Below, piece by piece: positions 14,729 through 27,156 of a stretch of DNA of 64,000 bases. The notes beneath the pieces were generated by a model. That model did no database searches, had not been told where the DNA came from, and was given only the letters and a program-made list of their open reading frames with translations. How positions within the stretch are numbered: position 1 is the stretch's first letter; each line of letters starts with the position of its first letter. Origin of the DNA: Silene conica (taxonomy: Eukaryota > Streptophyta > Magnoliopsida > Caryophyllales > Caryophyllaceae). Where the stretch lies: NCBI GenBank assembly GCA_029255685.2, contig CM055314.2:2002399-2066398 (forward strand), in the 5' to 3' direction. The translations under genes were made by a program, and so were the position numbers.

Positions 14729-17700
14729 TCAACAAAAAAATATTTTTTTTACATACATGTTAAACACAATTAGGGTAATATACTCGGCTTCAGCCGAAGA
14801 CAAGGAAACAGTTGGTTGCTTCTTGGTCTTCCAAGCAATAGGAGAAGTACCGAAGTAGACCAACCATCCGGATACCGAACGCCGACTTTCAACGCATTTA
14901 GCCCAATCAGAGTCGCACCAACCGGTTAATTGCAAGGTGGAACGAGAGGACAACAAAATTCCTTGACCCGGGGTACCTTTAAGATATCGGACCATTCGCA
15001 AAGCGGCTTGCCAATGATCATCACGTGGTGCACTCATGTATCGAGATAAAATATGAACCCCATAAGAAATTTCTGGTCGTGTGACGGCAAGATACAACAA
15101 TCGGCCGACTAAACGGCGATAGCTCTCCGGGTTAGGTAAGAGCTTGCTCGTAGTCTCCCCAAGGCGGTGATGTTGCTCGAGTGGAGTAGGAACAGGTTTA
15201 CACCCAAGTAGACCAACTTCGGTCAAAATATCCAATGCGTATTTCCGTTGACACAAGAAAATACCGTCCGAATTCCGTGCAACCTCGAGCCCAAGAAAGT
15301 ATTTCAAGTCCCCCAAGTCTTTCATATGAAAGCATTGATGTAAATAGGTCTTGAAGGAAGTAAGTGACTTCAAGTCATTACCGGACACAATTAAGTCATC
15401 GACGTAAATGAGAACACTAATACGGACGGATTCTTTCACGAAAGTGAATAAGGAATAATCATGATAGCTTTGAATGAAACCATACCGTGTGAGAGCCGCA
15501 CCCAATTTTGCAAACCAGCACCTAGGAGCCTGTTTTAACCCGTACAAAGATTTTTTCAAACGACAGACAAGCCCGGGCTTAGGGGCATCAAACCCGGGAG
15601 GTAACCGCATAAAAACTTCCTCGTCCAAATCACCATGGAGGAATGCATTATGGACATCCATCTGGTGCAAATGCCAATTTTTCGCTGCCGCAACAGCCAG
15701 AAAAGTCCGGACAGTTGTCATTTTAGCAACCGGCGCAAACGTCTCATCATAATCCACCCCCTCTGTTTGGTGATTTCCAAACACAACTAGGCGAGCTTTA
15801 AAACGTTCAATGGTGGAGTCGGACTTGTACTTGATTTTATACAACCATTTGCTGCCAAGAGCCTTTTTACCAGAGGGCAACGGTTCAAGGACCCACATTT
15901 CATTCGCAATTAGTGCCCGCATTTCGTCCGCCATAGCCTCCCTCCACTCACGATGTTGCACGGCAGCCTGAAAATTCTGAGGCTCCGTATGTGTGGTAAG
16001 AGCGGCTATGTAGGAACGGTAAGGAGAAGAAAATTTAGTGCAAGACAAATAATTTGCAAGGGGGTAAGGAGTACCTGAGGGAGGAGAGGTGGCAAGTAGG
16101 CGCGAGACTTGGGATGGACTATTTTCGTCACCATTATCATCACTGTCGGACCCCAGGAAAAAATCAGTGAGATTGCGGTTCGGAATCCGGGTACGGTGAC
16201 CCCTCCCCAAAGCAGGCTGATTTATCGTAGGGGAATGGGCTGGGGTGTTGGCACTGTGGGCTGGGTTGTTTTCACTGTGGGCTGGAGGGGAAGGCGGATC
16301 AGATGCGGGAGAGTTGGACTGGTCAGGGGAGGAAGAGTTGGGCTGAGTGTTTGGTTGTATTTCCAGGGGATCAGGCCCAGTGGTATTAAGGTCACCATTA
16401 TCATTGGACCAATCAACAAATATGTCTTCTGGGCCGTGTAAAGGGGAACCAGATTGAACAACAAGATCAGCCCTATTGCGGAAAGGAAAGTGATCCTCAT
16501 AAAACTTAACGTCGCGAGAAACAAAAAATTCCCGACGCTCCAAATCATATAAATACCAAACCTTTTGACCAGAGGGGTACCCCATAAAGACACATTTCCG
16601 ACTCCTACTGGCAAACTTGTCACCTTTGGATTTTTGATTGTGAGCAAAACAAAGAGAGCCGAGGACACGAAGCAACTCAAAGTTGGGTAATTTGTTATAG
16701 AGACGCTCATAGGGGGTGACACCGTTGAGTAATCGAGATGGAGTACGATTAATGACAAAAGCCGCAGCCAAAGCACACTCACCCCAAAACTGAATAGGCA
16801 AGGCACCCTGAAAACGAAGGGCTCTAGCAACATTCAAAATATGTTGGTGTTTCCGCTCAACCCGCCCATTCTGTTGTGGGGTACCCACACATGAAGATTG
16901 AAATAAGATACCGAGATCGGAAAAATAAGGTTTTAAAGGATGAAACTCCGTCCCGTTATCACTACGTACAATTTTAAGCTTCGCCGAGAATTGCCGTTTA
17001 ATCATAGCGTGAAAAATTTTAAACTTGTGAGGCACTTCTGTTTTAGAGGAAAGTAAATATACCCACACACCCCTTGAAAAATCATCGACTATGGTCAAAA
17101 AATAACGGGCCCCCGTGGTGGATGGCACGTCATAGGGTCCCCACAAATCGCAATGAATGAGTTCAAAAACATGTTGACTATTATTTGTACTTAAAGGAAA
17201 ACTGTTACGGATGTGTTTAGCCCGATGACAAACCTCACACGGTTTTGACACAGATAAGTCCTTAGTACGAATAAAAGGAAGGAGCTTAATAATGTTCTCA
17301 GACGGATGGCCCAGTCTGTTATGCCACAAAGAAAAACTACGAGAGACATTATTTGAAACATGCCCGGCTATTACTGGAACCCGTAGATAATATAGTCCAT
17401 CAAGTCTGTCACCACTGCCAATCTCCGCCCTCGTAGCCCGGTCCTGAATGAGACACAAAGAGGCATTGGTTATAAATTCACAGTTCAAAGCATCACTCAA
17501 CTGAGAAGCCGAAATCAAATTACAGGTTAGTTGTGGGACATATAAAACGGGATATAAAATGATAATGGAAGTCACAGACACACGGCCCACATACGAGGCA
17601 CTTATTTTGGATCCGTCAGGCAAGCCCACAACGCGATTCGGAATGGATCGAACATCGGTAAGAAGCGAAAAATTACCAGTAACATGATGAGAACAACCCG

Positions 17701-18847
17701 TATCAATAAGCCACTTACCGGAGTGATCATGAGTAGGTGTACCGTACACATTTACCAAAGAGGCGGAAGGTACGGAATTCGAATCAGGAGGAGTACCCAC
17801 GGGTCTCGTGTGCACGGCATTGCCCACTGCCATTGGTGAGGCTTCGGTGGAGGCAGCTTGTCCGGCATCAGTGACACGGTCTCCACTGCCACGACCGCCC
17901 CCACGACCGCGGCTAGAAGAGCCATTCCCTCCACCACGACCGCCCCCACGCCGAGTCCCCTTAAGTTCTGTATACCAATCCGGAACATGCCCAAGAAGAT
18001 CGAAACACATGCTTCGATCGTGTCCATTACGAGTACAATGAGTGCAATAAAGTTTCTGACGGTCACTACGGGATAATTGAGACGATAATTTGGGCGCGGT
18101 ACGAACAGGGGCAGAAATAGCAAAACTGGCAAGTTCAGGGGTAGGCTCGGGTGCGGTACCGATACCGCGCACCCGCTCCTCTTGACAGACCATATGGTAA
18201 GCACGAGCAACAGACGGAAGCGGGTTCTGGGCTAATATAACCGACCGTAGGGAGGAGAAGGGTGACGAAAGCAGACCCAAAAGAAAATCATGTAACCGCT
18301 CCAAATCCCGACGCTCACTATGCTGTTTCGCGCTAGTACATGAAGTACAACATTTACAATCTATGATAGGTTGATGCTTATCGAGGTCGTCCCATAATTG
18401 GCATAATTTACCATAATAAACAGTGACGGACATACCTTCGATTTGACGACAGTTTCGAAGATTACCGAGTATTTGATGAGTCCGAGAGCCGTCAACCACC
18501 GCGAAGCGTTCCTGGAGCGCATCCCACAAGGACTTGGCGTTTTCAAATTTCGGGAGGAGCGACTTAACTTCCGGTGTAAGTGTATTTGACAGCCAGGAGA
18601 CCAACATGGAATGAATAGTCTCCCAGTCCTCCTCCGTACAGGGAGCTTTCGGGGAGTTGATGGTGCCATTTACGAACGCATATTTTCGGCGAGATTTTAA
18701 CGCAATACGGACGTCATGAGACCATTCGTTATAATTATCAGTGTTAAGACGGATTGGTGTAATCGAGTCCCCAGGTTTATCTTGGGGACCGAGATAGTAA
18801 GGGGATGAAGGTTCGATTTTTGTATTAGACTGGTCGCCGTTCGTCAT
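14729..18847 (-). CDS. Ty1/Copia gag-pol polyprotein, C-terminally truncated
   Basis: A single 1372-residue frame encodes the Copia order gag, protease, integrase, reverse transcriptase, RNase H. Visible in order: a Copia N-terminal gag region (SPYYLG, LNTDNYNEWS); a CX2CX4HX4C zinc knuckle near residues 268-281; the protease DTG near 381 (WLIDTGCSHHVTG); an integrase zinc-binding HNRLGH...CEVC block; and an integrase core with D (HCDLWGP, ~563), D (RSDNGTE) and E (GRVERKH). The reverse transcriptase YVDD is at about 1148-1151. RNase H starts (CDSDWAKC) but is cut after SLSSAEAEY. The last 16 residues are read out of LTR remnant and flanking DNA. A complete Copia RNase H would run on well beyond this point. 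No stop interrupts the rest, so the insertion is fairly young. It lies antisense in the OPR pseudogene intron. Confidence 0.93.
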   Translation of the reverse strand: MTNGDQSNTKIEPSSPYYLGPQDKPGDSITPIRLNTDNYNEWSHDVRIALKSRRKYAFVNGTINSPKAPCTEEDWETIHSMLVSWLSNTLTPEVKSLLPKFENAKSLWDALQERFAVVDGSRTHQILGNLRNCRQIEGMSVTVYYGKLCQLWDDLDKHQPIIDCKCCTSCTSAKQHSERRDLERLHDFLLGLLSSPFSSLRSVILAQNPLPSVARAYHMVCQEERVRGIGTAPEPTPELASFAISAPVRTAPKLSSQLSRSDRQKLYCTHCTRNGHDRSMCFDLLGHVPDWYTELKGTRRGGGRGGGNGSSSRGRGGGRGSGDRVTDAGQAASTEASPMAVGNAVHTRPVGTPPDSNSVPSASLVNVYGTPTHDHSGKWLIDTGCSHHVTGNFSLLTDVRSIPNRVVGLPDGSKISASYVGRVSVTSIIILYPVLYVPQLTCNLISASQLSDALNCEFITNASLCLIQDRATRAEIGSGDRLDGLYYLRVPVIAGHVSNNVSRSFSLWHNRLGHPSENIIKLLPFIRTKDLSVSKPCEVCHRAKHIRNSFPLSTNNSQHVFELIHCDLWGPYDVPSTTGARYFLTIVDDFSRGVWVYLLSSKTEVPHKFKIFHAMIKRQFSAKLKIVRSDNGTEFHPLKPYFSDLGILFQSSCVGTPQQNGRVERKHQHILNVARALRFQGALPIQFWGECALAAAFVINRTPSRLLNGVTPYERLYNKLPNFELLRVLGSLCFAHNQKSKGDKFASRSRKCVFMGYPSGQKVWYLYDLERREFFVSRDVKFYEDHFPFRNRADLVVQSGSPLHGPEDIFVDWSNDNGDLNTTGPDPLEIQPNTQPNSSSPDQSNSPASDPPSPPAHSENNPAHSANTPAHSPTINQPALGRGHRTRIPNRNLTDFFLGSDSDDNGDENSPSQVSRLLATSPPSGTPYPLANYLSCTKFSSPYRSYIAALTTHTEPQNFQAAVQHREWREAMADEMRALIANEMWVLEPLPSGKKALGSKWLYKIKYKSDSTIERFKARLVVFGNHQTEGVDYDETFAPVAKMTTVRTFLAVAAAKNWHLHQMDVHNAFLHGDLDEEVFMRLPPGFDAPKPGLVCRLKKSLYGLKQAPRCWFAKLGAALTRYGFIQSYHDYSLFTFVKESVRISVLIYVDDLIVSGNDLKSLTSFKTYLHQCFHMKDLGDLKYFLGLEVARNSDGIFLCQRKYALDILTEVGLLGCKPVPTPLEQHHRLGETTSKLLPNPESYRRLVGRLLYLAVTRPEISYGVHILSRYMSAPRDDHWQAALRMVRYLKGTPGQGILLSSRSTLQLTGWCDSDWAKCVESRRSVSGWLVYFGTSPIAWKTKKQPTVSLSSAEAEYITLIVFNMYVKKIFFC

Positions 18848-19057
18848 AGCGACGGCTAGGGTTTTTTTTAGGTTAAGATTGTAATTGTGTTAAATCTTCT
18901 GATACCATGTTAAACACAATTAGGGTAATAATCTCTGATTTGTTACTTCTTATTACAACTTATTATATAGTAGAGCTAGTGGGCACACGGCCCAATACAA
19001 TACGATGGGCTAGGAGAATAAACAGAACAAACATACATACGATAGTCTATTAATACA
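14758..19057 (-). mobile_element. Ty1/Copia LTR retrotransposon with deleted 3' end
   Basis: On the minus strand the 5' LTR ends with GTGTTTAACA at 18908 and is followed at once by the primer-binding site. At the other end only the terminal 23 bases of an LTR remain (14758-14780), identical to 18908-18930. They are joined directly to RNase H coding sequence, so the polypurine tract and most of the 3' LTR are missing. The outer edge of the 5' LTR is uncertain. A CA-ending boundary at 19057 gives a 150-bp LTR. A boundary at 18994 gives 87 bp and would match the left flank ATACA as a 5-bp target duplication. Confidence 0.8.
18896..18907 (-). other. primer-binding site (initiator tRNA-Met type)
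   Basis: The minus strand reads TGGTATCAGAAG directly after the LTR end TTTAACA. This is close to the TGGTATCAGAGC site used by many plant Copia elements that prime from initiator tRNA-Met. Confidence 0.8.
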
Positions 19058-19098
19058 TTTAGAATTTAAAGTATTTTAGAGAACCTTGAAAAAAAATA

Positions 19099-19305
19099 CT
19101 CCCTCCGTCCCGGTCATTTGTTATCTAATTCCATTTTGGGGTGTATCATTGAATTGTTATCTATTTCCATTTTTGGCAACTTTTTGTGGATGACATTTGA
19201 TTACATGTGGGGCCATATAATTTGTGTGGTCCAAATTCATTTATACTTCTTTTCTTAATCTTTGTGTCAAAAGCAATAGATAACAATTGATCGGGACGGA
19301 GGGAG
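19099..19305. mobile_element. Stowaway MITE (Tc1/mariner type)
   Basis: The 207-bp element starts CTCCCTCCGTCCCGGTCA and ends TGATCGGGACGGAGGGAG. It is flanked by TA on both sides (19097-19098, 19306-19307). Inside, the arms TTGTTATCTA and TAGATAACAA continue the fold-back. It lies in intron 1 of the OPR pseudogene. Confidence 0.9.
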
Positions 19306-21070
<1,765 letters not shown>

Positions 21071-21103
21071 TAAGATTGTCTCATATTTGTTTGGTTTCAT
21101 TCT

Positions 21104-21605
21104 TTTTTTTTTTTTCTTCTACCGGGTTTAATCCCCAGGTCCATGCATTTCCGCACCACCACATAGATCATGTAAACCATCTCTTTGGGGGTCGCAGTCG
21201 CCAAGTGTTCATCGCCCCACCTGATAATTGAACTTGAGACCTCTCAACCTAGGTAGCATCAAAACGGACATGGACACGGACACGGGACACGGTATCCCAT
21301 GAAATTTAGGACACGGAATACGACATTTAAATATAACAAAATGTATATTTTATGGTTATAAATAACGTATAATTTTATTTTTATCCTGTATTTGAAACTA
21401 AAATTAAACAAGTAAATGTACAATTCCACCTTTATTATAACTAATTCTCATGATTTCACCCAAATTTATCTTTTAATGATCTTTTTTAAAATCGTATCCC
21501 TCGTCTAAACTATAATATGTTTAAACATGTGTCAGGTGTCCGAGTGTCGGACACAGGACGGCTAATTAGGAGAAGTGTCCGCGCTACCTAGCTCTCAACT
21601 CCTGC
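21104..21605 (-). mobile_element. SINE-like insertion in pseudogene intron 2
   Basis: The insertion is bounded by the 11-bp direct repeat GGTTTCATTCT (21093-21103 and 21606-21616). OPR copy 1 has this sequence once in its 78-bp intron 2. On the minus strand it has a tRNA-like B-box region (GGTCTCAAGTTCAATTATC) and ends in a poly(A) run (poly(T) at 21104-21115 on plus). Target duplication plus A-tail fit a SINE moved by LINE machinery. A second element appears nested in its 5' part (21249-21590). Confidence 0.75.
21249..21590. mobile_element. nested GGACACGG-type element
   Basis: The arms CTAGGTAGC (left) and GCTACCTAG (right) are inverted. Inside lie several GGACACGG and GTGTCGGACACAGG words near both ends, with AT-rich DNA between. 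The GTGTCGGACACAGG word is also the core of the 116-bp minisatellite in OPR copy 1, so the two are related sequences. Class unknown. Confidence 0.5.
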
Positions 21606-21639
21606 GGTTTCATTCTCTTTTGATATGTAAGTAGCTTAA

Positions 21640-21795
<156 letters not shown>

Positions 21796-21827
21796 TGAGT
21801 TCAATTTTCAATCATCATCTTGTTGAT

Positions 21828-23390
21828 TACTACAACAACAACAACATTATAGCCTTAGTATCAAAATGATTGGAGTCGGCTGACGTGATTCATTCTTTGG
21901 AACCGCCATGGGTAAACTCCCATCTCAACAAGCGAAAATAAAGAAAGAAAAGGGAAAGCAAAAAGGGAGCGAAACATAATATAAAAGACAAAGGGGATTT
22001 ATAGATTTTAAATCGAACTTATTACATATATAAAAACCTAAAAACTAAATACAGAATAAAGTTTAAAATGATTTTGAAAAACGAATCAAAATTTAATATA
22101 AAAACTTTTTGGGAAAAAGGCGTAATAAGTTCAAATAAAACAAATTTTTTTAAAAAAAACTTAAATAAAAACATCAAATACTAAAAGTTCACATGTATCA
22201 TTTTCCTCCGTAGGCCCTCTCCATCACCATCCTCTCCTAAATCCCGAGAAATCTCATATCGTGCTCAATCACTCTTCGATTTCCAAGTATGTTTTGGTCT
22301 CCCTCTACCCCTAGCAACCTTTTCTATTCCCCAAGTCTCCAACCTCCTAACCAATACGTCCATAGGTCTCCTTCTCATATGGCCAAACCATCTTAGTCGA
22401 TTTTCCATCATCTTATCGCTAATCACCTTATTCCTTAACCGGTGTGTCCTTGTATGGACGCACATCCACCTCAACATACGCATCTCCGCCATACTTATCT
22501 TTTGAATGTGACACTGTTTCATGGCCCAACACTCCGAGCCGTAAAGTAAGGTAGGCCTAATCGTCGTGCGATAAAATTTCCCCTTTAATCTTTAGGGCAT
22601 ACCTTTATCGCACAAAAACCCCGTAGCACTTTTCCATTTCATCCATCCCGCTTTAATTTTGTGAGCCACATCTCCGTCTAACTCCCCATCTTTTTGGATA
22701 ATAGAACCGAGATATCTAAAGGAATCTGACCCCTCAACAACATTTCTATCGAAAAAATACTCCCCACCTTCGTCGATCTCGGCCTCACAAATTGACACCT
22801 CACATACTCGGTCTTACTCCTACTTAGCCTAAACCAACGAGTCTCCAAAGTATGCCTCCACAATTCCAACTTTCTCTCCACCCTTTCGTCTCATCAATCA
22901 ACACAATATTATCTGCAAACATCATACACCAAGGGATCTCGTCTCGAATATCCCTTGTCAACTCATCCATAACTATAACAAAGAGAAAATGACTAAGTGC
23001 GGAACCTTGATGCACAATGGTAATAGGAAATTCTTTCGTTCTCCAAACATTAGTTCTAACACTTGTACTATCCCCCACATACATGGTAATGGGAAATTCT
23101 TACGTTCTCCCATCATCATATGTGTAGACATCTCGGATTAACCAATTTAGATTTATGCCTGAGAGATCGACTATGGATGCAATTTTTATCATGAGACCGT
23201 TGATGGAACACCATCAGGGGAGGAAGAAAGACATGCATATGGTTTTTATTGATTTGGAGAAGGCATATGATAAGGTACCGAGAGAAGTACTTTGGTGGGC
23301 TTTGGCGAGAAAAGGGTGGCATAAAGCTCTGAAAGCGACAACTCCAGCTTTGGTCTTTGTTTGTACCCGGTTTGACCTAGGCTGCCTTCT
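21828..23390 (-). mobile_element. RTE-like LINE fragment with 5' inversion
   Basis: On the minus strand the piece from about 23110 down to 21828 encodes reverse transcriptase and tail: [47 protein letters not shown] and RLRWFGHMRRRPMD. It then has a GAGTCGGCT-type 3' region and ends in a (TTG)n tail (the ACAACAACAACA run at 21829-21844). The upstream RT piece, MPERSTMDAI to DLEKAYDKVPREVLWWAL (about 23115-23320), is on the plus strand. Reversed 5' part plus direct 3' part is the classic twin-priming structure. The catalytic FADD has become FADN and the frame is broken, so the copy is dead. What lies at 23320-23590 is unclear. Confidence 0.85.
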
Positions 23391-23990
23391 CTAGGTGTTT
23401 TGTTCTCTTTTTATTGAGGTTTCTTGGACAGAGTGCTCTAGAACTCACCCGGGATTAAGCCTAAGCTGAAAAAAAGCGTTGTTTCTTTAGGTGGATTTTG
23501 TCTTTGAACCCGTTTCAACCAGATTGTCAAAACCGGGTCCAAGAGTACCTTGTTGCTCGTCTGGATTCTCTTCAACCCTCAACCACGTCCATGGTAGATC
23601 TTTTTTGACTCGTTCGGGTTTGACTTGACTTCATATTACTTTACAATCTCCCGATTCAAAATTAGTTCAAAACATTAACATTGCCACAAAACAATACGAG
23701 GAATACTTATTAGAAAAACATATATACTTAACGACCTTTAATAAATACACCTTTGATAGTAACAACATCTATTTGACTCGACCCACTATGACACTATCAA
23801 TTCGTTATCTTGTAATTTAATCAAAATGTACAACCGAAGAGGAGACAGTAGTTCTAAAGCCATAGTGTTTCTGGCATTTCCTCCGTTTCCATATATGTAT
23901 GTATACACTCTGTATATACACTGTTGTGCGGAAGCGTGAATACCCTAACACACTTTATTATCGGCATACCTTTTCCACGGTTTCTGTTAG

Positions 23991-24230
<240 letters not shown>

Positions 24231-24233
24231 TAA

Positions 24234-24854
<621 letters not shown>

Positions 24855-24857
24855 TAG

Positions 24858-27156
24858 CCCCATGACACACAGGCATTTCTTCTACAACTGGAAGGGGTCT
24901 GTGGGTTCAAGTATCTCAAAACAAATAATTTTAGTTCTAATAATAATAATATCATTGTGATGGATTTACAGTTCCTTTTTTTCGACTTCTTTTGTGATTT
25001 TTCATCTCAGTCCAAGAGCTGTTTATACTTTCTAACCTCGAGTCCTGACTATCTAACTGCAGGCACTTCATTCTCAGCTGGAAAAAGGGCCGAACGTGTG
25101 AGACATTTGTTTTACCTGTATTCATTTTGTATGTCTGACCTTTGAATAAATAAATACAAAGACGCAGGTTGAACTTGCTACGCTTGTGATGATGTTTCAC
25201 AGAGAGAAGGCTGTACATATCTGTGGAGGACACTTGATGTTTTTCTGGCTACTTCAGCTGTGAGCGTGTGAGAGAGACTTGAGGTTGACGAGAATAACAA
25301 TGTGCTTCCAGAGGTGGAGGTACCGCAGTGGTAAGAATTAGGATCTCAAACCGTAGGAATGCCAGCACCTATTCGTCTAACAGATTTAAGAAGCCTGCAC
25401 AAAATATGACTTGCCAAATGATCAATTGCACCAAATCATCAAATATAGTACTAGTAACTATAAGGAAAAGTTGTCAGATTAATCAACCTGTCCAAACTTG
25501 CTACTATCTAAACCACTTCTGATCCAACATTATTATAAATTCGTAATTTTGTAAGTGGTTTCCAGCAAAAAAAATCACCCCTCAGCCACGCCCCTCATCT
25601 CCGCACCTCTTTGGACATACTGTGTGGCCATCACTACTACCAAAATCTGCCTCCATCCCCGCCGTCAACCCCTTCAACCACCAGATCTCGTTGGTTATGA
25701 GGAGGGTTAGTGGGTCATGGCTGGAGATAGTGATGGCCGTGTTTGGAGGTGGTTAGAATATCGATGGTGATGGATGGCAACTGTGGTGTTGAGTAGTGGT
25801 TGAAAATAGGTGGGTTGTTCAATCAATAATGCTGGATTGCTGGGTGATGTCTTAGTGGATTAGAGTGGAAAAACTGAGGCTGGTGATTGGTGAAAGAAGC
25901 CATTGGTTATAAGAAAATTTTTAACAATCCAAACTAAAAAATGCATTTCTGCCAGGGAAAAAAGAATTGAATAACTATACGACTATAACTAGACTTAGCA
26001 AACTGACTGCACCTGCACTAAACCTGAAATATATCTTTTTTTCCTGAAATCATAGTAAAAAAAAATGCTGTTGGCTTGATTAAAATTTATTTGTTAAAAT
26101 GATGTTCAAGTTGAAATAAGAAAACATGTTATTCCCAATGGCGTGTCAAATGTAACTCAATTTGAAGAAAAAAAAAAGGAAAGGGATTTTTTTCATCCAC
26201 GGGTTAACAGGCTACTGAGGCTAGTGCCGATGATGTCTACTGGCGAAGACGCACCATTAACGATGATAAATCAAGTCGGGTCATTTCGGGTCTTTTGCAC
26301 ACTCGTTTCGAGTTAGATCGTTTCAGAGTTCAGGTCGATTTCAAATGTGCTATTGTCAGGTCATTCGGGGTTGGGTCACTTCGGATATGGGTTACATTTG
26401 GTAGTCATTTTCACTTCAGTGGTTGAAATACTTCGATTAATAACTTGGCTAATAAAGAGGTTCTTTTTGCAATTACACTAAGAAGTGACTGTTGAAATAA
26501 TATTAGGTATGACTTGAAAGTGATTGGGTTAGCTTGGGTCAGTTTGGATAATTTAAATTAGGTCAATTACGTGTCGGGGTGTTTTGGGTCGGGTCAACAT
26601 CAACTCAATCACGGGGTTTGGTTGATTCAGGATCCGGTCGTATTCGGGTCCAGGGTCAGCTTTGGCAGGTTTAGACAACGACATGTCTGGTACTCTGGTT
26701 GATATTTCGGCTTGAACCTTGAAGTCTTCTATTGTTAAAAGGCAAATACGATACTACCGTGTGTGTGGTAACTGTGGTTTCCTCGATACTACGTGGAGAC
26801 CAAATAAGTTTTAAACTGAACAAAAATGACAATTTTATTTTTTAATTCCTTGGCCCCATTTGCACAACTCTATTACACGGAACCCGAATTGACCCAGCTC
26901 CGGCTAGACCAAACAATCTTTTACCGGCCTAGAAATTGAACCGATGTAAAAGTGATCTAAAAATGACCCAACTTGAAATAACAAATCTGATATGACCTTT
27001 GAAGTTGTCTTCATTGGGAAAAAATCATAATATTGACCCAAATCACACCTGATTAACCCGTCTTTCCTCACTATCAGAAAATAACCCAATTTGAAGTGAC
27101 TTGTAACCAAAATGAAAAGTGATGTAAGAGACAGTAGTAATAAAAAACTTACAGAA
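24858..27156. other. intergenic region between the OPR pseudogene and the 849-residue gene
   Basis: The first ~90 bases match the OPR copy 1 downstream flank. From about 26270 to 26660 and 26880 to 27080 the sequence is rich in TCGGGTC or ACCCGA words, like 245-410. A minus-strand frame at 24952-25233 has no recognisable domain and I do not call it a gene. Confidence 0.45.

Noticed and set aside
16222..16833. 203-residue minus-strand frame and other frames inside 14.7-18.8 kb
   Set aside because: They are shifted frames of the Copia polyprotein gene, which is clearly coding in its own frame.
18908..18930. Near-identical short sequence at both Copia ends as a CRISPR-like or site-specific repeat
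   Set aside because: It is the LTR terminus. The adjacent primer-binding site explains it.
24957..25522. Frames on both strands downstream of the OPR pseudogene as a small gene
   Set aside because: No recognisable domain, no clear splice or promoter context, and no homology I can name.
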